Shown piece after piece: positions 34,409-43,412 of a stretch of 64,000 bases of DNA (its first letter is position 1; each line of letters begins with the position of its first letter). The stretch is from Paenibacillus pectinilyticus (GTDB lineage: Bacteria; Bacillota; Bacilli; Paenibacillales; NBRC-103111). The stretch spans positions 681,267 to 745,266 of the forward strand of contig NZ_LYPC01000028.1 in the NCBI RefSeq assembly GCF_001700435.1. Reading direction: 5' to 3'. Both the position numbers and the translations under genes were made by a program. A model generated the notes under the pieces. That model searched no databases. It worked only from the letters and a program-made list of their open reading frames with translations, and was not told where the DNA came from.

Positions 34409-35314
34409 CTATTTATTGCCACGAATAATGTTTGATATTATTCCTAATGCTTCTTTTCCCTCTGGAATTGGAAAACCAACAAAGCAATGATTCATTTTTT
34501 CATAAGTATACAAGGTAACATCCCATCGTTTTTCTGTGGCAATTTTAGAATACTTCAAAATATCTGCATGTAGTATATCATGTGTACCAGAAAAAAGTGT
34601 TATCGGGGGCAACCGCTCTAAGTCTCCATATATGGGACTCACCAATGGGTCCTTGGGATCTAAATCGCCTGCATATATAATCCCTCCATATCCAAGACTT
34701 TCAATATTAAGCAATGGGTCATAGGGTTGAATATCTATCATTGCAGGATTTGTATTTGTCACATCCAACCAGGGCGATATCAAAATTGCTTGCTTAGGCA
34801 GAGGCAAACCCTGATCCCTAAGAACCTGTAAAAATGATAAAGCTAAGCCGCCGCCTGCAGATTCACCCATCAAAATAATGTTCTCAGCTGATACACCTTT
34901 ATCGTGTATCAAATATAAATACCTCTCCATTATCATTTTATGAACGTCAATTGCGTGGTAAGACGGAGCCTTTGGGTATACAGGTAAAATAAAATTGGCA
35001 TTCAATTCTTTGGATACATTCTTGAAAAACTTAAAATGAAAAGAGAGCGGTTGAGACCAATAGCCTCCTCCATGAAGATAGAAGATAAACAAATCACTTG
35101 AATTATTTTCGGGATATATTACAAATGTATCAGTAAATCCTTCATATTCTTCAACCTCATATTTCACACGGTATTTCTCTGGAAGTATATATGGAGCATT
35201 GCTTGTTTGTAATGATTTATTAAAGTTATCTTCGTCTCTTCTATCACGAAGGGGGATAAACTTAAATACAGTCTCCATCAAAAAACTTGTAAAGCTTCTT
35301 CCACTTATCTTCAA
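34409..35314 (-). CDS. Alpha/beta hydrolase of the hormone-sensitive lipase type
   Basis: 301 residues, cytoplasmic esterase/lipase. Oxyanion-hole motif HGGGYW (81-86), nucleophile elbow GESAGG with Ser152, Asp in GTHDIL (near 247) and His in MNHCF (near 278) form the triad. The ligand acyl group is unknown. Divergent from a TetR gene with a palindrome in between, so it is probably inducible. A cassette motif follows the stop. Confidence 0.88.
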   Translation of the reverse strand: MKISGRSFTSFLMETVFKFIPLRDRRDEDNFNKSLQTSNAPYILPEKYRVKYEVEEYEGFTDTFVIYPENNSSDLFIFYLHGGGYWSQPLSFHFKFFKNVSKELNANFILPVYPKAPSYHAIDVHKMIMERYLYLIHDKGVSAENIILMGESAGGGLALSFLQVLRDQGLPLPKQAILISPWLDVTNTNPAMIDIQPYDPLLNIESLGYGGIIYAGDLDPKDPLVSPIYGDLERLPPITLFSGTHDILHADILKYSKIATEKRWDVTLYTYEKMNHCFVGFPIPEGKEALGIISNIIRGNK

Positions 35315-35341
35315 TCATAATCAACCTCTCGTTTATAACGT

Positions 35342-35361
35342 TATGTTGACAATCCAACATA
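35342..35361. promoter_or_regulatory. Inverted repeat between hydrolase and TetR genes
   Basis: TATGTTG-ACAATC-CAACATA: 7-bp arms around 6 bp. About 30 bp before the hydrolase start; likely TetR operator. Confidence 0.6.
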
Positions 35362-35464
35362 GTGTAATTATGTTTTACTTATGTTCAATTGTCATTCGTC
35401 AATATGATTTAAAATGTTATTAAACCGACAGTATTGTCTGCAAGTGTTGAAATTGGAGGAGAAT

Positions 35465-36028
35465 ATGGGCGAAAACAGAAAGGTCCAGTATACAAAAAGA
35501 GTAATTCGTGAAAGCTATCTCTCCTTATTGAGTAAAAAGCCAATTGGGAAAATCACTGTTGCAGAAATATGCAAGTTGGCTGATATTAACAGAGGTACTT
35601 TTTATCAGCATTACAAAGACGTTTACCATCTTCAAGAAATTATTGAAGACGAACTGTATATTAAATTTGAGCGTATGCAGCCACTGAGAAAGGAAAATAA
35701 TTTCTCTGCCATTACCTTTGCAGCTGTATCATTAATATACGAGGAAAAGGAACTTTGCCATTCAATCCTTGGAAAGCATGGAAACACTCCGTTTATTGAA
35801 CGAGTCTTTGATTTGTGCCGCCAAAATACTTTTGAAATGTATGAGAAGATAGGGATTAGCGGATCTGATTCAAATTACATCTATAATTATCTGCTATCAG
35901 GTAGCACTGGAATTATACAGACTTGGGTTGAGAGCGATTTTAACGAAGCCCCAGAGGCGATTGTAAACTACATAGATAATCTTTCTCGCAAAGGATTGTC
36001 AGCATACAGTAAGCATGTTAACTCGTAA
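35465..36028 (+). CDS. TetR-family regulator (DhaS-like C-terminus)
   Basis: 187 residues. N-terminal domain YTKRVIRESYLSLLSKKPIGKITVAEICKLADINRGTFYQHYKDVYHLQEII is the group of TetR proteins with the RGTFYxHY helix. The ATG at 35465 follows TTGGAGGAGA. Regulates, by position, the divergent lipase. Confidence 0.88.
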   Translation: MGENRKVQYTKRVIRESYLSLLSKKPIGKITVAEICKLADINRGTFYQHYKDVYHLQEIIEDELYIKFERMQPLRKENNFSAITFAAVSLIYEEKELCHSILGKHGNTPFIERVFDLCRQNTFEMYEKIGISGSDSNYIYNYLLSGSTGIIQTWVESDFNEAPEAIVNYIDNLSRKGLSAYSKHVNS

Positions 36029-36065
36029 TAACCACCACCACACTCTACTACTCTTTTGATTAATA

Positions 36066-36124
36066 ACAAAAAGAGACCCGCAGCAACGGGCTGCGGGTCT
36101 AAGTTTATATTTTAAAGGGGGTCG
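36066..36124 (-). ncRNA. Putative C-rich small RNA, copy C
   Basis: TATAAT at 36131-36136 on the minus strand, leader ACCGACCCCC, A/T spacer, stem AGACCCGCAGC / GCTGCGGGTCT (36074-36084 with 36090-36100), then CTCTTTTTG. Compared with copies A and B one stem pair is changed on both sides (A-T to G-C), which keeps the pairing. The dyad ATGAAA-N6-TTTCAA (36158-36175) lies upstream. Confidence 0.5.
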
Positions 36125-36191
36125 GTTTTTATTATAACCTTTCATGATTAATACCAGATGAAAATAAGATTTCAATCGTGTAACATTTACT

Positions 36192-36221
36192 CAACTATCG
36201 TTCCCTGTTAGCGGAATGACC
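36192..36221. repeat. Cassette-end motif, copy 6
   Basis: CAACTATCGTTCCCTGTTAG then CGGAATGACC. Lies 74 bp after the stop of the alcohol dehydrogenase gene. Confidence 0.5.
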
Positions 36222-36294
36222 CATCCGCGCTACCTAACTATTGTAATGGTCCCGCGCCTTCTGTAACTTTATGCTCGTTTTTAAACCGTATGTG

Positions 36295-37437
36295 CTATGG
36301 TTTCAAGACAATCTTTATTGCATGATCCTCTTTATTATTGAATATCTTATAGGCGTGTTCTGCGTCACTTAGTTGAAGCCTATGGCTGATCACATCAGTC
36401 GGATCAAACACACTTTCCTTAATCTGACGGTATAATTCGGGCATATAGTGAATGATAGGAGCTTGTCCCATTTTCACAGTAATATTACGGCTAAACAAAT
36501 CACCAAAAGGAAATGCGTTATAATTTGCGCCATATACACCAGTTACTTGAATAATGCCTCCTTTGCGCACAAGTTTAGTCGCCATCCTGAAAGCTCCTAA
36601 ACCTCCACCTTGCAGCTTCAGCAACGTTTCTACCTTTTCGACAAAAGTTTTCTCCGAATCCAGTCCTACGGCATCAATAACCACATCTGCACCACCACCC
36701 GTAAGCTCCGCGAGATGTTGTAGAAGCTCGTCCTGTTTTTTAAAATTAAAAACTTCTACACGATTTGTTTTCCGAGCATGCTCCAAACGATAATCAACAT
36801 GGTCGATGGCTATAACGCGTTTTGCACCTTTTAGCCAGGCAAATTTCTGCACTAGCAAGCCTACGGGACCACACCCTAGGACAATGACGGTGTCTCCTGC
36901 TTTCACGCCGGCATTGTCCACACTCCAATAGGCTGTAGGTACAATGTCAGATAGAAAGAGGAGCTTTTCATCTTCCATTTCAGCATCCTCTGGCACTTTA
37001 AAAGGAACAAAATTCCCATATGGAACACGGAGAAGCTCAGCTTGTCCGCCTGCATACCCGCCAAAAGTTTCGGAATACCCCAAATAACCGCCTGTATCAC
37101 CATGTAAAAAATCATTCGAATGGTCACATTGACTTTCCAGTTGATGTGTACAATACCAGCAATGACCGCAGGCAACATTAAAGGGAAGAATGACGCGGTC
37201 TCCCTTTTTCACTTTAGTCACATCTTTACCAACCTCTTCGATAATCCCCATTGGTTCATGTCCAATTATGAAATCCTTAGGGGTGTTAGGAATTTCTCCG
37301 TTATAAAGATGAAGGTCCGAGCCACATATCGTCGTTGTTGTGATGCGGACAAGGATATCATCCGACTTCTGTATTGCTGCATCGGGTACTTCTTTGACTT
37401 TCACATTTTTTAACCCTTGGTAGGTTACAGCTTTCAT
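36295..37437 (-). CDS. Zinc-dependent alcohol dehydrogenase (MDR; formaldehyde-dehydrogenase-like group)
   Basis: 380 residues. Catalytic zinc ligands C38, H60, E61; structural zinc cysteines C90, C93, C96 and C104; nucleotide motif VIVLGCGPVGLL. The length and the long insert after VDNAGVKAGD resemble glutathione-independent formaldehyde dehydrogenase-like enzymes common in Bacillales. Cytoplasmic oxidoreductase of unknown alcohol/aldehyde. A degenerate copy of its last 22 codons occurs at 43965. AAGGGAG lies before the start. Confidence 0.9.
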   Translation of the reverse strand: MKAVTYQGLKNVKVKEVPDAAIQKSDDILVRITTTTICGSDLHLYNGEIPNTPKDFIIGHEPMGIIEEVGKDVTKVKKGDRVILPFNVACGHCWYCTHQLESQCDHSNDFLHGDTGGYLGYSETFGGYAGGQAELLRVPYGNFVPFKVPEDAEMEDEKLLFLSDIVPTAYWSVDNAGVKAGDTVIVLGCGPVGLLVQKFAWLKGAKRVIAIDHVDYRLEHARKTNRVEVFNFKKQDELLQHLAELTGGGADVVIDAVGLDSEKTFVEKVETLLKLQGGGLGAFRMATKLVRKGGIIQVTGVYGANYNAFPFGDLFSRNITVKMGQAPIIHYMPELYRQIKESVFDPTDVISHRLQLSDAEHAYKIFNNKEDHAIKIVLKP

Positions 37438-38132
37438 TTAATTACTCCCTTGTTTAATTATATGTATTCTTGTTTGCTGATTTATCCACGGTCGTTCACT
37501 TTAATAGTCACCTTTTGCTTTTGTTTGCACCAATTTTTTATTAAAAACAATCATTTAATGGTAATCTTTGCGGATTATTTCATTTTTATCCCAAGCACCG
37601 TTTAAAAATATGGTTATAAACTTTTTTATCTTTATATATCTCATCTTCTCCATGTCCTGATTAACATATCGATCAAAATGGGAAACAACATATTACTCTT
37701 TAATAATTTGAACACTCATCATTCTCAACTTTTTGATATAATACTCATCTTTCTCACCACCGCAACAAACCGTATATCCGCATTATTCATTACTTACTAA
37801 ACACGCATTTGCTATGCAAGTACTAAAAACAAAAAATCCCCACAGGCCATTTAATGCCAATGAGGGATTTGCTATCTATACTACTTCAATAAGTAAGGTT
37901 ATTCGTCGATCATAGACAAGTTAAATCAACATGCTTCCGAATATAAGCCTATACTACTCGAATATATGCGTCATAACTTGACCAAAATCACTTATTCTAT
38001 TTTATTTTATCAGTTTCCCCAGTATTAAAAACGTTGTCTCGTGTTGAGTTAATGATCAATACCATTACTCCCCTCCTCAGTATTCATTAATTTCCAGCAC
38101 CCCGGGCATAATAACAGTGGGGGTGACTTACC
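37438..38132. other. Mostly non-coding region before the CxxC micro-protein
   Basis: About 700 bp, AT-rich. The only supported item is a tiny minus-strand frame (37997-38065). An imperfect AATCCC/GGGATT pairing lies at 37831-37871. Nothing else was recognised. Confidence 0.5.
37997..38065 (-). CDS. Possible 22-aa peptide
   Basis: MVLIINSTRDNVFNTGETDKIK preceded by a perfect GAGGAGGGGAGTA ribosome site. Its very short length makes it uncertain; the ribosome site is the main support. No homologue recognised. Confidence 0.35.
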   Translation of the reverse strand: MVLIINSTRDNVFNTGETDKIK

Positions 38133-38219
38133 ATGAGATGCGTATACTGTGAAAACCTTCAGCAAATTAAAGGCAAGAAAAGAAATACGTGCTACATTTG
38201 TTCAATCCTAAAGCGATAA
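38133..38219 (+). CDS. CxxC...CxxC zinc-knuckle micro-protein, copy 1
   Basis: 28 residues: MRCVYCENLQQIKGKKRNTC followed by YICSILKR. Four cysteines in two CxxC pairs separated by a basic KGKK loop suggest one bound zinc. GGGGGTGA lies 7 bp before the ATG. A clear paralogue is encoded on the other strand at 47871-47972, which makes coding by chance unlikely. Confidence 0.6.
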   Translation: MRCVYCENLQQIKGKKRNTCYICSILKR

Positions 38220-38640
38220 AAGATGGTATTTACTGGCACCTCAATATTCCTACAGTGTTAATTGTTTTTTAATTATACATTCACTTTGAATATAATGATA
38301 CTGGGCACTCCACGGCCCCTGATAATAAAAATACCTCTTTTGAAAATTTGAATGAGGTGTTATTTCTTCAAACTCCTCATGTATTTAAATATTCAAACGG
38401 TATTCATTAATAGATCTTCTCAAACCAATGATCTACACGTTCAAGAGTCCATTCTTTTAGCTCTTTTTCCTCTCGAATTCCTCTACAAGACCGAATTTAG
38501 CGTAAATTTAACGAGCATTCCGGTCCCTCCTTAAGTTACTTATTATTCAGACATGATATTCAAATAAACATTGAATAATTAGTTGTTTTATTGACGAAAC
38601 TTCATTCAGAATGCCTCATAAAACCGGAGTGATTCAGAAA

Positions 38641-39105
38641 ATGTTCTACAATATTATTTTTGGTTTCATGCTTCCATGGGTTTTAGTATTATTCTTGATT
38701 AGAAAGCAACCTGTCTTATTCATTATCATTAGTCCTGTAAGTGCGTTAATTTCAATGTCAATAAATGCGATAGGTTACTATTTTGGGTTTTGGAACTTCA
38801 AACCTCTCTTTGATAAAACCCCGACCATTTCCGCAATGCCTTTTGATATGGGGCTATATGCTGTTCTTGGTTCATTATTGATTTACACACTTTCCAAACA
38901 AAGTGTTCGCCTAAATCCAGTCTTCATTATTTTGATTTTCGGCTTATTCACCACTTTTCTTGAATATATAGCCTTTCACTTTACGTTCGTAACTTACGGA
39001 AACGGATGGAACATAGGCTGGACATTTATTTCCTACACAATTGCGTTTCTCGGTGTGACTACAGTTTGGATAGTGTCAAAAATACATATTACAGTTGTAG
39101 TGTAA
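38641..39105 (+). CDS. Membrane protein of the CBO0543 family
   Basis: 154 residues with four to five hydrophobic segments. The segment INAIGYYFGFWNFKP and the ending FLEYIAFHFTFVTYGNGWNIGWTF fit the CBO0543 family of Bacillales and Clostridia. The ATG at 38641 is chosen because GGAGTGA lies 8 bp upstream. Function unknown. Confidence 0.75.
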   Translation: MFYNIIFGFMLPWVLVLFLIRKQPVLFIIISPVSALISMSINAIGYYFGFWNFKPLFDKTPTISAMPFDMGLYAVLGSLLIYTLSKQSVRLNPVFIILIFGLFTTFLEYIAFHFTFVTYGNGWNIGWTFISYTIAFLGVTTVWIVSKIHITVVV

Positions 39106-39371
39106 AAATATTCACGAATGTCCCACACGAATCGAACGTTTCTTTGCCTTCATATTCATAAAGTGTGATTGTGTCGTCCTCGTGCCAACCACCTACATCG
39201 TGGTCATAGCGGTAACAGAAAAAGTCATTATCTTCTGTTACAATAGATGCCATGTAAGTGTTATAGCATGGCCGACACTCCAAAATATTTTCGATCTATA
39301 ATTTGTTTAATTGAAAAAGTAGCTACATTCGATTCGTAATTTTCTGATATCTTTCCTAAAATGAGTTTTAG

Positions 39372-39452
39372 TTAATCCTTTCCATACCCTTTACCTCGCC
39401 CATCCTTGATTTTATTTTCTTGATTTCTTCTTACAGAATGACCTCTGCTCAT
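39372..39452 (-). CDS. 26-aa basic peptide, spore-protein-like
   Basis: MSRGHSVRRNQENKIKDGRG then KGYGKD. Strong AGGAGGAGAG ribosome site 8 bp before the ATG. Small, basic, hydrophilic: similar in style to minor small acid-soluble or coat peptides, but no family was identified. Confidence 0.5.
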   Translation of the reverse strand: MSRGHSVRRNQENKIKDGRGKGYGKD

Positions 39453-39486
39453 GTTTACACTCTCCTCCTAAGGATTAAAAACAGAA

Positions 39487-39512
39487 GCCCCGACCAAATT
39501 GTTGGTCGGGGC
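39487..39512 (-). terminator. Hairpin GCCCCGACCAA / TTGGTCGGGGC
   Basis: Perfect 11-bp stem with a 4-base loop; on the minus strand it is followed by TTCTGTTTTTA. It would stop transcripts from the right just before the 26-aa gene. Confidence 0.6.
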
Positions 39513-39623
39513 CCTGGTGTACTCGATATTAATTTCGAAGAATAGAATCCCTTGCTTTAATGGTTTAATATCTTTCCCTCAAATATCACCATCTAAACCT
39601 ATATTTCAAAACTTTATTGTCAA

Positions 39624-39686
39624 TTTCAAAACCAATCTGTCATCCAACTTCTTCTTAGACTGTTGGATGACAAATTGGTTTTGAAA
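39624..39686. repeat. Long inverted repeat (25-bp arms, 13-bp loop)
   Basis: TTTCAAAACCAAT...CATCCAAC (39624-39648) pairs with GTTGGATG...ATTGGTTTTGAAA (39662-39686) with one mismatch. No T-run follows, so it is not a standard terminator; possibly a small palindromic mobile element. Confidence 0.55.
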
Positions 39687-39958
39687 TGCAGAAAACCAGA
39701 AAACACAAGGGTTTGCTAGCATTTTCGTGAAAATGATAATGACAAATTAATAAAAATAGATTACTTGTTGAATTAACGTTCGCCAAAAGTTTAGCGGAAA
39801 TTGGCAAAAATTTATTGTAAAATCTAATGTATTTGAGGAGGAGTAGTAAATACAAAAAAGGATCTGCTACGACAGATCCTTCTCACATGCTCACAAAATA
39901 AACGGTATCTTTAGAGGTTAATTTTTTAAGGAGCCCCTTGTTTGGGGCTAAGCCACTT

Positions 39959-41308
39959 TTAAGAAGGAGTATAAGATAGACTAGCGCTAAATGATAGTTG
40001 AGTGATATCAGCTGCTGAGGGATCGGTTGACGCAAGTGTCCTTACACGAATTCCAATACGATCACCCGCAGCAACGTTTAATGATCCACCTACATTTATA
40101 TTTGTTGCTGTACGGAAAGTACCTGCGGTAATTATATTATTTGGAAATCCGAATCTAACCGAACTAGTCAGCGGAGTTGTCAGGTAAGGTGAAGAAAGAT
40201 GATCAATGCCATTATTAGGAACAGAAGGTGCTAGGAATACAGTAAAATCATATTGAAGACCGAGAGTATTTATTGAAACCACTGAAGCCACCAGTAAATC
40301 TGCGCTTATTTGTAAATTTTGAACAGTTCCCGCAAATGGAATTGGGAAAGCAAAACCACCTGCTTCGGGTGGGCTCGTTGATTCTCCAGAACCATTTATA
40401 ACTTCAACCGTATGATTACCAAATCCCATTAAAATTGGAGCTGCAGATACGACGGTCGCCCCACTGAGAATGATGCCGGTTGAAAATGGAATTAATCCTC
40501 CTGATGTTCCCGTAGCTCCCGTTGCACCAGTTCCACCTGTAGCTCCTGTTGCACCAGTTCCACCTGTAGCTCCTGTTGCCCCAGTTCCACCTGTAGCTCC
40601 TGTTGCTCCTGTTCCGCCTGTAGCTCCTGCTGCTCCTGTTCCGCCTGTAGCTCCCGTTGCTCCTGTAGCTCCTGCTGCTCCTGTTTCACCTGTAGCTCCT
40701 GTTGCTCCTGTTGCTCCTGTTGCTCCTGTTGCTCCTGTTGCTCCTGTTCCACCTGTAGCTCCTGTTGCCCCAGTTCCACCTGTAGCTCCTGTTGCTCCTG
40801 CTGCTCCTGTTCCGCCTGTAGCTCCTGTTGCCCCAGTTCCACCTGTAGCTCCTGTAGCTCCTGTTGCTCCTGTTCCGCCTGCTGCTCCAGTTGCTCCCGT
40901 TGCTCCTGTTGCTCCTGCTCCTGGTCCAGTGGCCCCCGTGGCACCTGTTGCTCCTGTGGCACCGGTCACTCCTGCTCCTGTTACCCCAGTTACCCCAGTG
41001 GCCCCTGTGGAACCTGTGCCTCCCGTTGCTCCGGTTGCCCCAGTTGTTCCCGTAGCACCTGTTGCTCCCGTTGCTCCTTCTGCTCCTGCTTCACCTTGGA
41101 ATCCTCGTGGTCCTCGTGGTCCTTCTGGTCCTTCTGGTCCCTCTGGCCCTATTGGCCCTATTGCTCCTTGGAGTCCCCTCGGTCCTTCTGCTCCGGTTGC
41201 TCCTTGGAGTCCTCGCGGTCCTGCTGCTCCTGTAGCTCCCGTTGGTCCTTGGGGTCCTCGCGGTCCTTCAGGACCCGGAGGTCCTGGAGGGCAATTACAT
41301 TTTCCCAT
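39959..41308 (-). CDS. BclA-like exosporium protein with collagen-like repeats
   Basis: 449 residues. Short N-terminus MGKCNC, then about 265 residues of Gly-X-Y triplets, first GPxGP types and then long runs of GATGATGGTG. From about 275 a beta-rich C-terminal domain (LIPFSTGIILSGATVVSAAPILMGFG ... SFSASLSYTPS) like the trimeric C1q/TNF-like domain of BclA proteins. Such proteins form the hair-like nap or filaments on spores and are glycosylated on Thr. GGGAGATGAG precedes the ATG. Repeat number probably varies between strains. Confidence 0.88.
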   Translation of the reverse strand: MGKCNCPPGPPGPEGPRGPQGPTGATGAAGPRGLQGATGAEGPRGLQGAIGPIGPEGPEGPEGPRGPRGFQGEAGAEGATGATGATGTTGATGATGGTGSTGATGVTGVTGAGVTGATGATGATGATGPGAGATGATGATGAAGGTGATGATGATGGTGATGATGGTGAAGATGATGGTGATGATGGTGATGATGATGATGATGATGETGAAGATGATGATGGTGAAGATGGTGATGATGGTGATGATGGTGATGATGGTGATGATGTSGGLIPFSTGIILSGATVVSAAPILMGFGNHTVEVINGSGESTSPPEAGGFAFPIPFAGTVQNLQISADLLVASVVSINTLGLQYDFTVFLAPSVPNNGIDHLSSPYLTTPLTSSVRFGFPNNIITAGTFRTATNINVGGSLNVAAGDRIGIRVRTLASTDPSAADITQLSFSASLSYTPS

Positions 41309-41512
41309 ACTAATCTCATCTCCCTGTAGTCAGTGTATTTCATCATATTAAAAGCCCAAAAAGATAGACACAGTATATGCCTACCAAAATATAAATAGTG
41401 GAAATAAAACCCAAAATTATTACATTTCAGATCTACTATGTGATTGTCCCATACCAAGTTAACTGCGTTAGCATTATATAATTTTAGGATAGATGACTAG
41501 GGAGTGATAAGA

Positions 41513-42556
41513 ATGGACGAGCGCCCATTAATAGGTATTATGGTCAGTAATAGGCGTAGTAGAAAAAGAATTCTAGATCTTTGTCAACGTTATCAACATC
41601 TAAACTTGAAACTCTACGCCTTCACTCCAACAGATATACTGTGGAATAAACATCGTATTATTGGACTTAGCTTGAAAAAAGGCAAATGGACACAAAGTTC
41701 GTTCCCTTTTCCTCATGCCGTCTACAACCGTTGTTATAGCAAAAAACTAGTCACCATTCAGCGCCTTGAAGCAGCAATCGGCAGGAATAAGTGTTTCAAC
41801 ACTATCAATTTTTTTAATAAATGGGATCTCTATAACCTACTAATACAATCTAATCTAAAACCATATGTACCCGACACATTCCTATATAATGAAGTGAATA
41901 TATCGGAACTATTAGAATCCTATAAACTTGTCTATATGAAGCCGATTTATGGAAATAAAGGCGCTTCCGTATATCGGGTTGAATTAATGGATAATGAAGA
42001 TATACACATTTCATTACACAGCTTAGCTCCAAGATATATTTGTAGAAAAAATGAAAGCATTCAGGAAAAATTGAATGAACTTATCGGTCAAAAGACTTAC
42101 ATGGTCCAGAAAGGGATTCCAATGAGTCAACTTAATCATCAATATTTTGATATCCGAGTACTTGTTCAAAAAGGTATTACGGGCGAATGGACGATTTCCA
42201 CAATAGCGTGTAGAGTAGCTCACAAACAATATTTTAACACAAGTATGTGTGAACATATTTATGACGTAGTAGAGGTTCTCCCTCGATTATTTTCGCAGGA
42301 AAAAGTGAATGACATTCTTCAATCACTTCGCCATGTAAGTGTAAAAGCCGCACAAGAAGCAGAAATTCATATGGGTTCATTAGGAGAATTAAGTGTGGAT
42401 TTTGCCATTGACAAAGATAGTAGTCTAGGGATTATTGAACTTAATGGAAAACCTCAAAAAAGTATATACAATGACATAAAGAATTTTAAAAGAAAAAAAC
42501 TAATTTATAGTAGACCGTTGGAATATGCTTATTACCTCTCTCAATCAGATAAGTAA
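41513..42556 (+). CDS. YheC/YheD-type ATP-grasp protein
   Basis: 347 residues. RPLIGIMVSNRR at the start and the C-terminal block HMGSLGELSVDFAIDKDSSLGIIELNGKPQKS are signatures of the YheC/YheD endospore coat-associated ATP-grasp family. TNMYNKWDLY-like segment (FFNKWDLYNLL) and MKPIYGNKGASVYRV form the ATP site. The ATG at 41513 is chosen for GGGAG 8 bp upstream. YheC/D proteins sit in the spore coat of B. subtilis; the ligated substrate is unknown. Confidence 0.85.
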   Translation: MDERPLIGIMVSNRRSRKRILDLCQRYQHLNLKLYAFTPTDILWNKHRIIGLSLKKGKWTQSSFPFPHAVYNRCYSKKLVTIQRLEAAIGRNKCFNTINFFNKWDLYNLLIQSNLKPYVPDTFLYNEVNISELLESYKLVYMKPIYGNKGASVYRVELMDNEDIHISLHSLAPRYICRKNESIQEKLNELIGQKTYMVQKGIPMSQLNHQYFDIRVLVQKGITGEWTISTIACRVAHKQYFNTSMCEHIYDVVEVLPRLFSQEKVNDILQSLRHVSVKAAQEAEIHMGSLGELSVDFAIDKDSSLGIIELNGKPQKSIYNDIKNFKRKKLIYSRPLEYAYYLSQSDK

Positions 42557-42974
42557 ATATTTTCCCCTATCGTACCCTTTAATAAATTTAATTGAAGTTC
42601 AATAAATCTTTATTAACCAAAATTGAAGTGAATTGAAGATAACTCCCGTTACTTTAATGGAAGCATCCAAACCACTAATCGAATAATTTTCTTGATATTG
42701 GAAAATCTAATTTCGATGAAAGGAGGTACATGGATGGTTGTACACTAATATTCAAGACAACTCCGAAGAAATAATAAAGTTTATTGTTAACTGGGATACC
42801 GAGCAAAATGAGAAATAAGATAATAACCTTTTGAACAGTATTCCGAGCGAAGAAGAATATATTGATGAACCGTAGCTAGCTAAGCTTCAATGACGGACTT
42901 TTCACCTACAATTACAAATCAACTAGAAGCACTGGACAATTACCTAATTAATTAGCAAAGGATTGATATTCCCA
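42557..42974. other. Intergenic stretch with degenerate short frames
   Basis: An AAAGGAGG site at about 42720 is followed by broken frames (NIQDNSEEIIKFIVNWDTE, later SIPSEEEYIDEP) interrupted by stops; these look like a decayed small gene. Nothing firm can be annotated. Confidence 0.4.
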
Positions 42975-43106
42975 ATGGATATTAAGAAAAACGACTTTGA
43001 TTACAAACCTGATATAACTAACTACGATTATGTTTGGGGTAGCGATCAGGATGAGTATACTAAAGATGCAGCCAAATCAGAGTCAAATGAAGAAGAGGAC
43101 AAGTAA
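42975..43106 (+). CDS. 43-aa acidic hypothetical protein
   Basis: MDIKKNDFDYKPDITNYDYV at the start, SESNEEEDK at the end. Strongly acidic, probably disordered. AAAGGAT precedes the ATG and a strong terminator follows 57 bp later. No family recognised. Confidence 0.45.
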   Translation: MDIKKNDFDYKPDITNYDYVWGSDQDEYTKDAAKSESNEEEDK

Positions 43107-43162
43107 ATCACTCTGGACTTGAAAAAAAAAGCCCGAGAGTCAATCTCACGCGTCTTAAATGA

Positions 43163-43206
43163 AACAAGGGACAGTTGCCGACGTGGCAATCTGTCCCTTG
43201 TTTTGC
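43163..43206 (+). terminator. Terminator after the 43-aa gene
   Basis: AACAAGGGACAG / CTGTCCCTTGTT with inner GCC-GGC pairing, then TTGC. Confidence 0.8.
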
Positions 43207-43412
43207 ACTCTCGTTCATCGTTAGTACAACAACTTGAAGATAAGATTTTATAATTTTCGAGCTGTCACAATAGGCTGGTAATAACCTGTATCCGCGGGGA
43301 AATGCCACTTATATTCGTGAAACCATTCGTACTTAAGACTTTGTTAATATCTTCCCGTAACTATGCTCTGTACTGATGTGTTTCCTTTGATAGGGCGCTT
43401 AAAATGGTTTGC

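Larger units (their letters stand above)
39106..39958. other. Region with a tiny gene and hairpins before the collagen-like gene
   Basis: About 850 bp. It contains the 26-aa gene (39372-39452), a minus-strand terminator (39487-39512), a long inverted repeat (39624-39686) and a hairpin AAGGATCTG / CAGATCCTT (39868-39891). A 64-codon minus frame at 39089-39283 has no ribosome site and is doubtful. Confidence 0.5.

Noticed and set aside
32733..36221. Motif copies as integron attC sites
   Set aside because: The core GTTAGCT does not fit the attC consensus GTTRRRY, no paired inverse core was found, and no integrase gene is in the window. Kept only as an unexplained motif.
39089..39283. 64-codon minus frame with a TTG start
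   Set aside because: No ribosome site, overlaps the CBO0543 gene and no domain; could be a remnant but not supportable.
40470..41351. Long plus-strand frame of PVAPVAP repeats (293 codons)
   Set aside because: It is the antisense shadow of the collagen repeats; no ribosome site and no independent coding signal.
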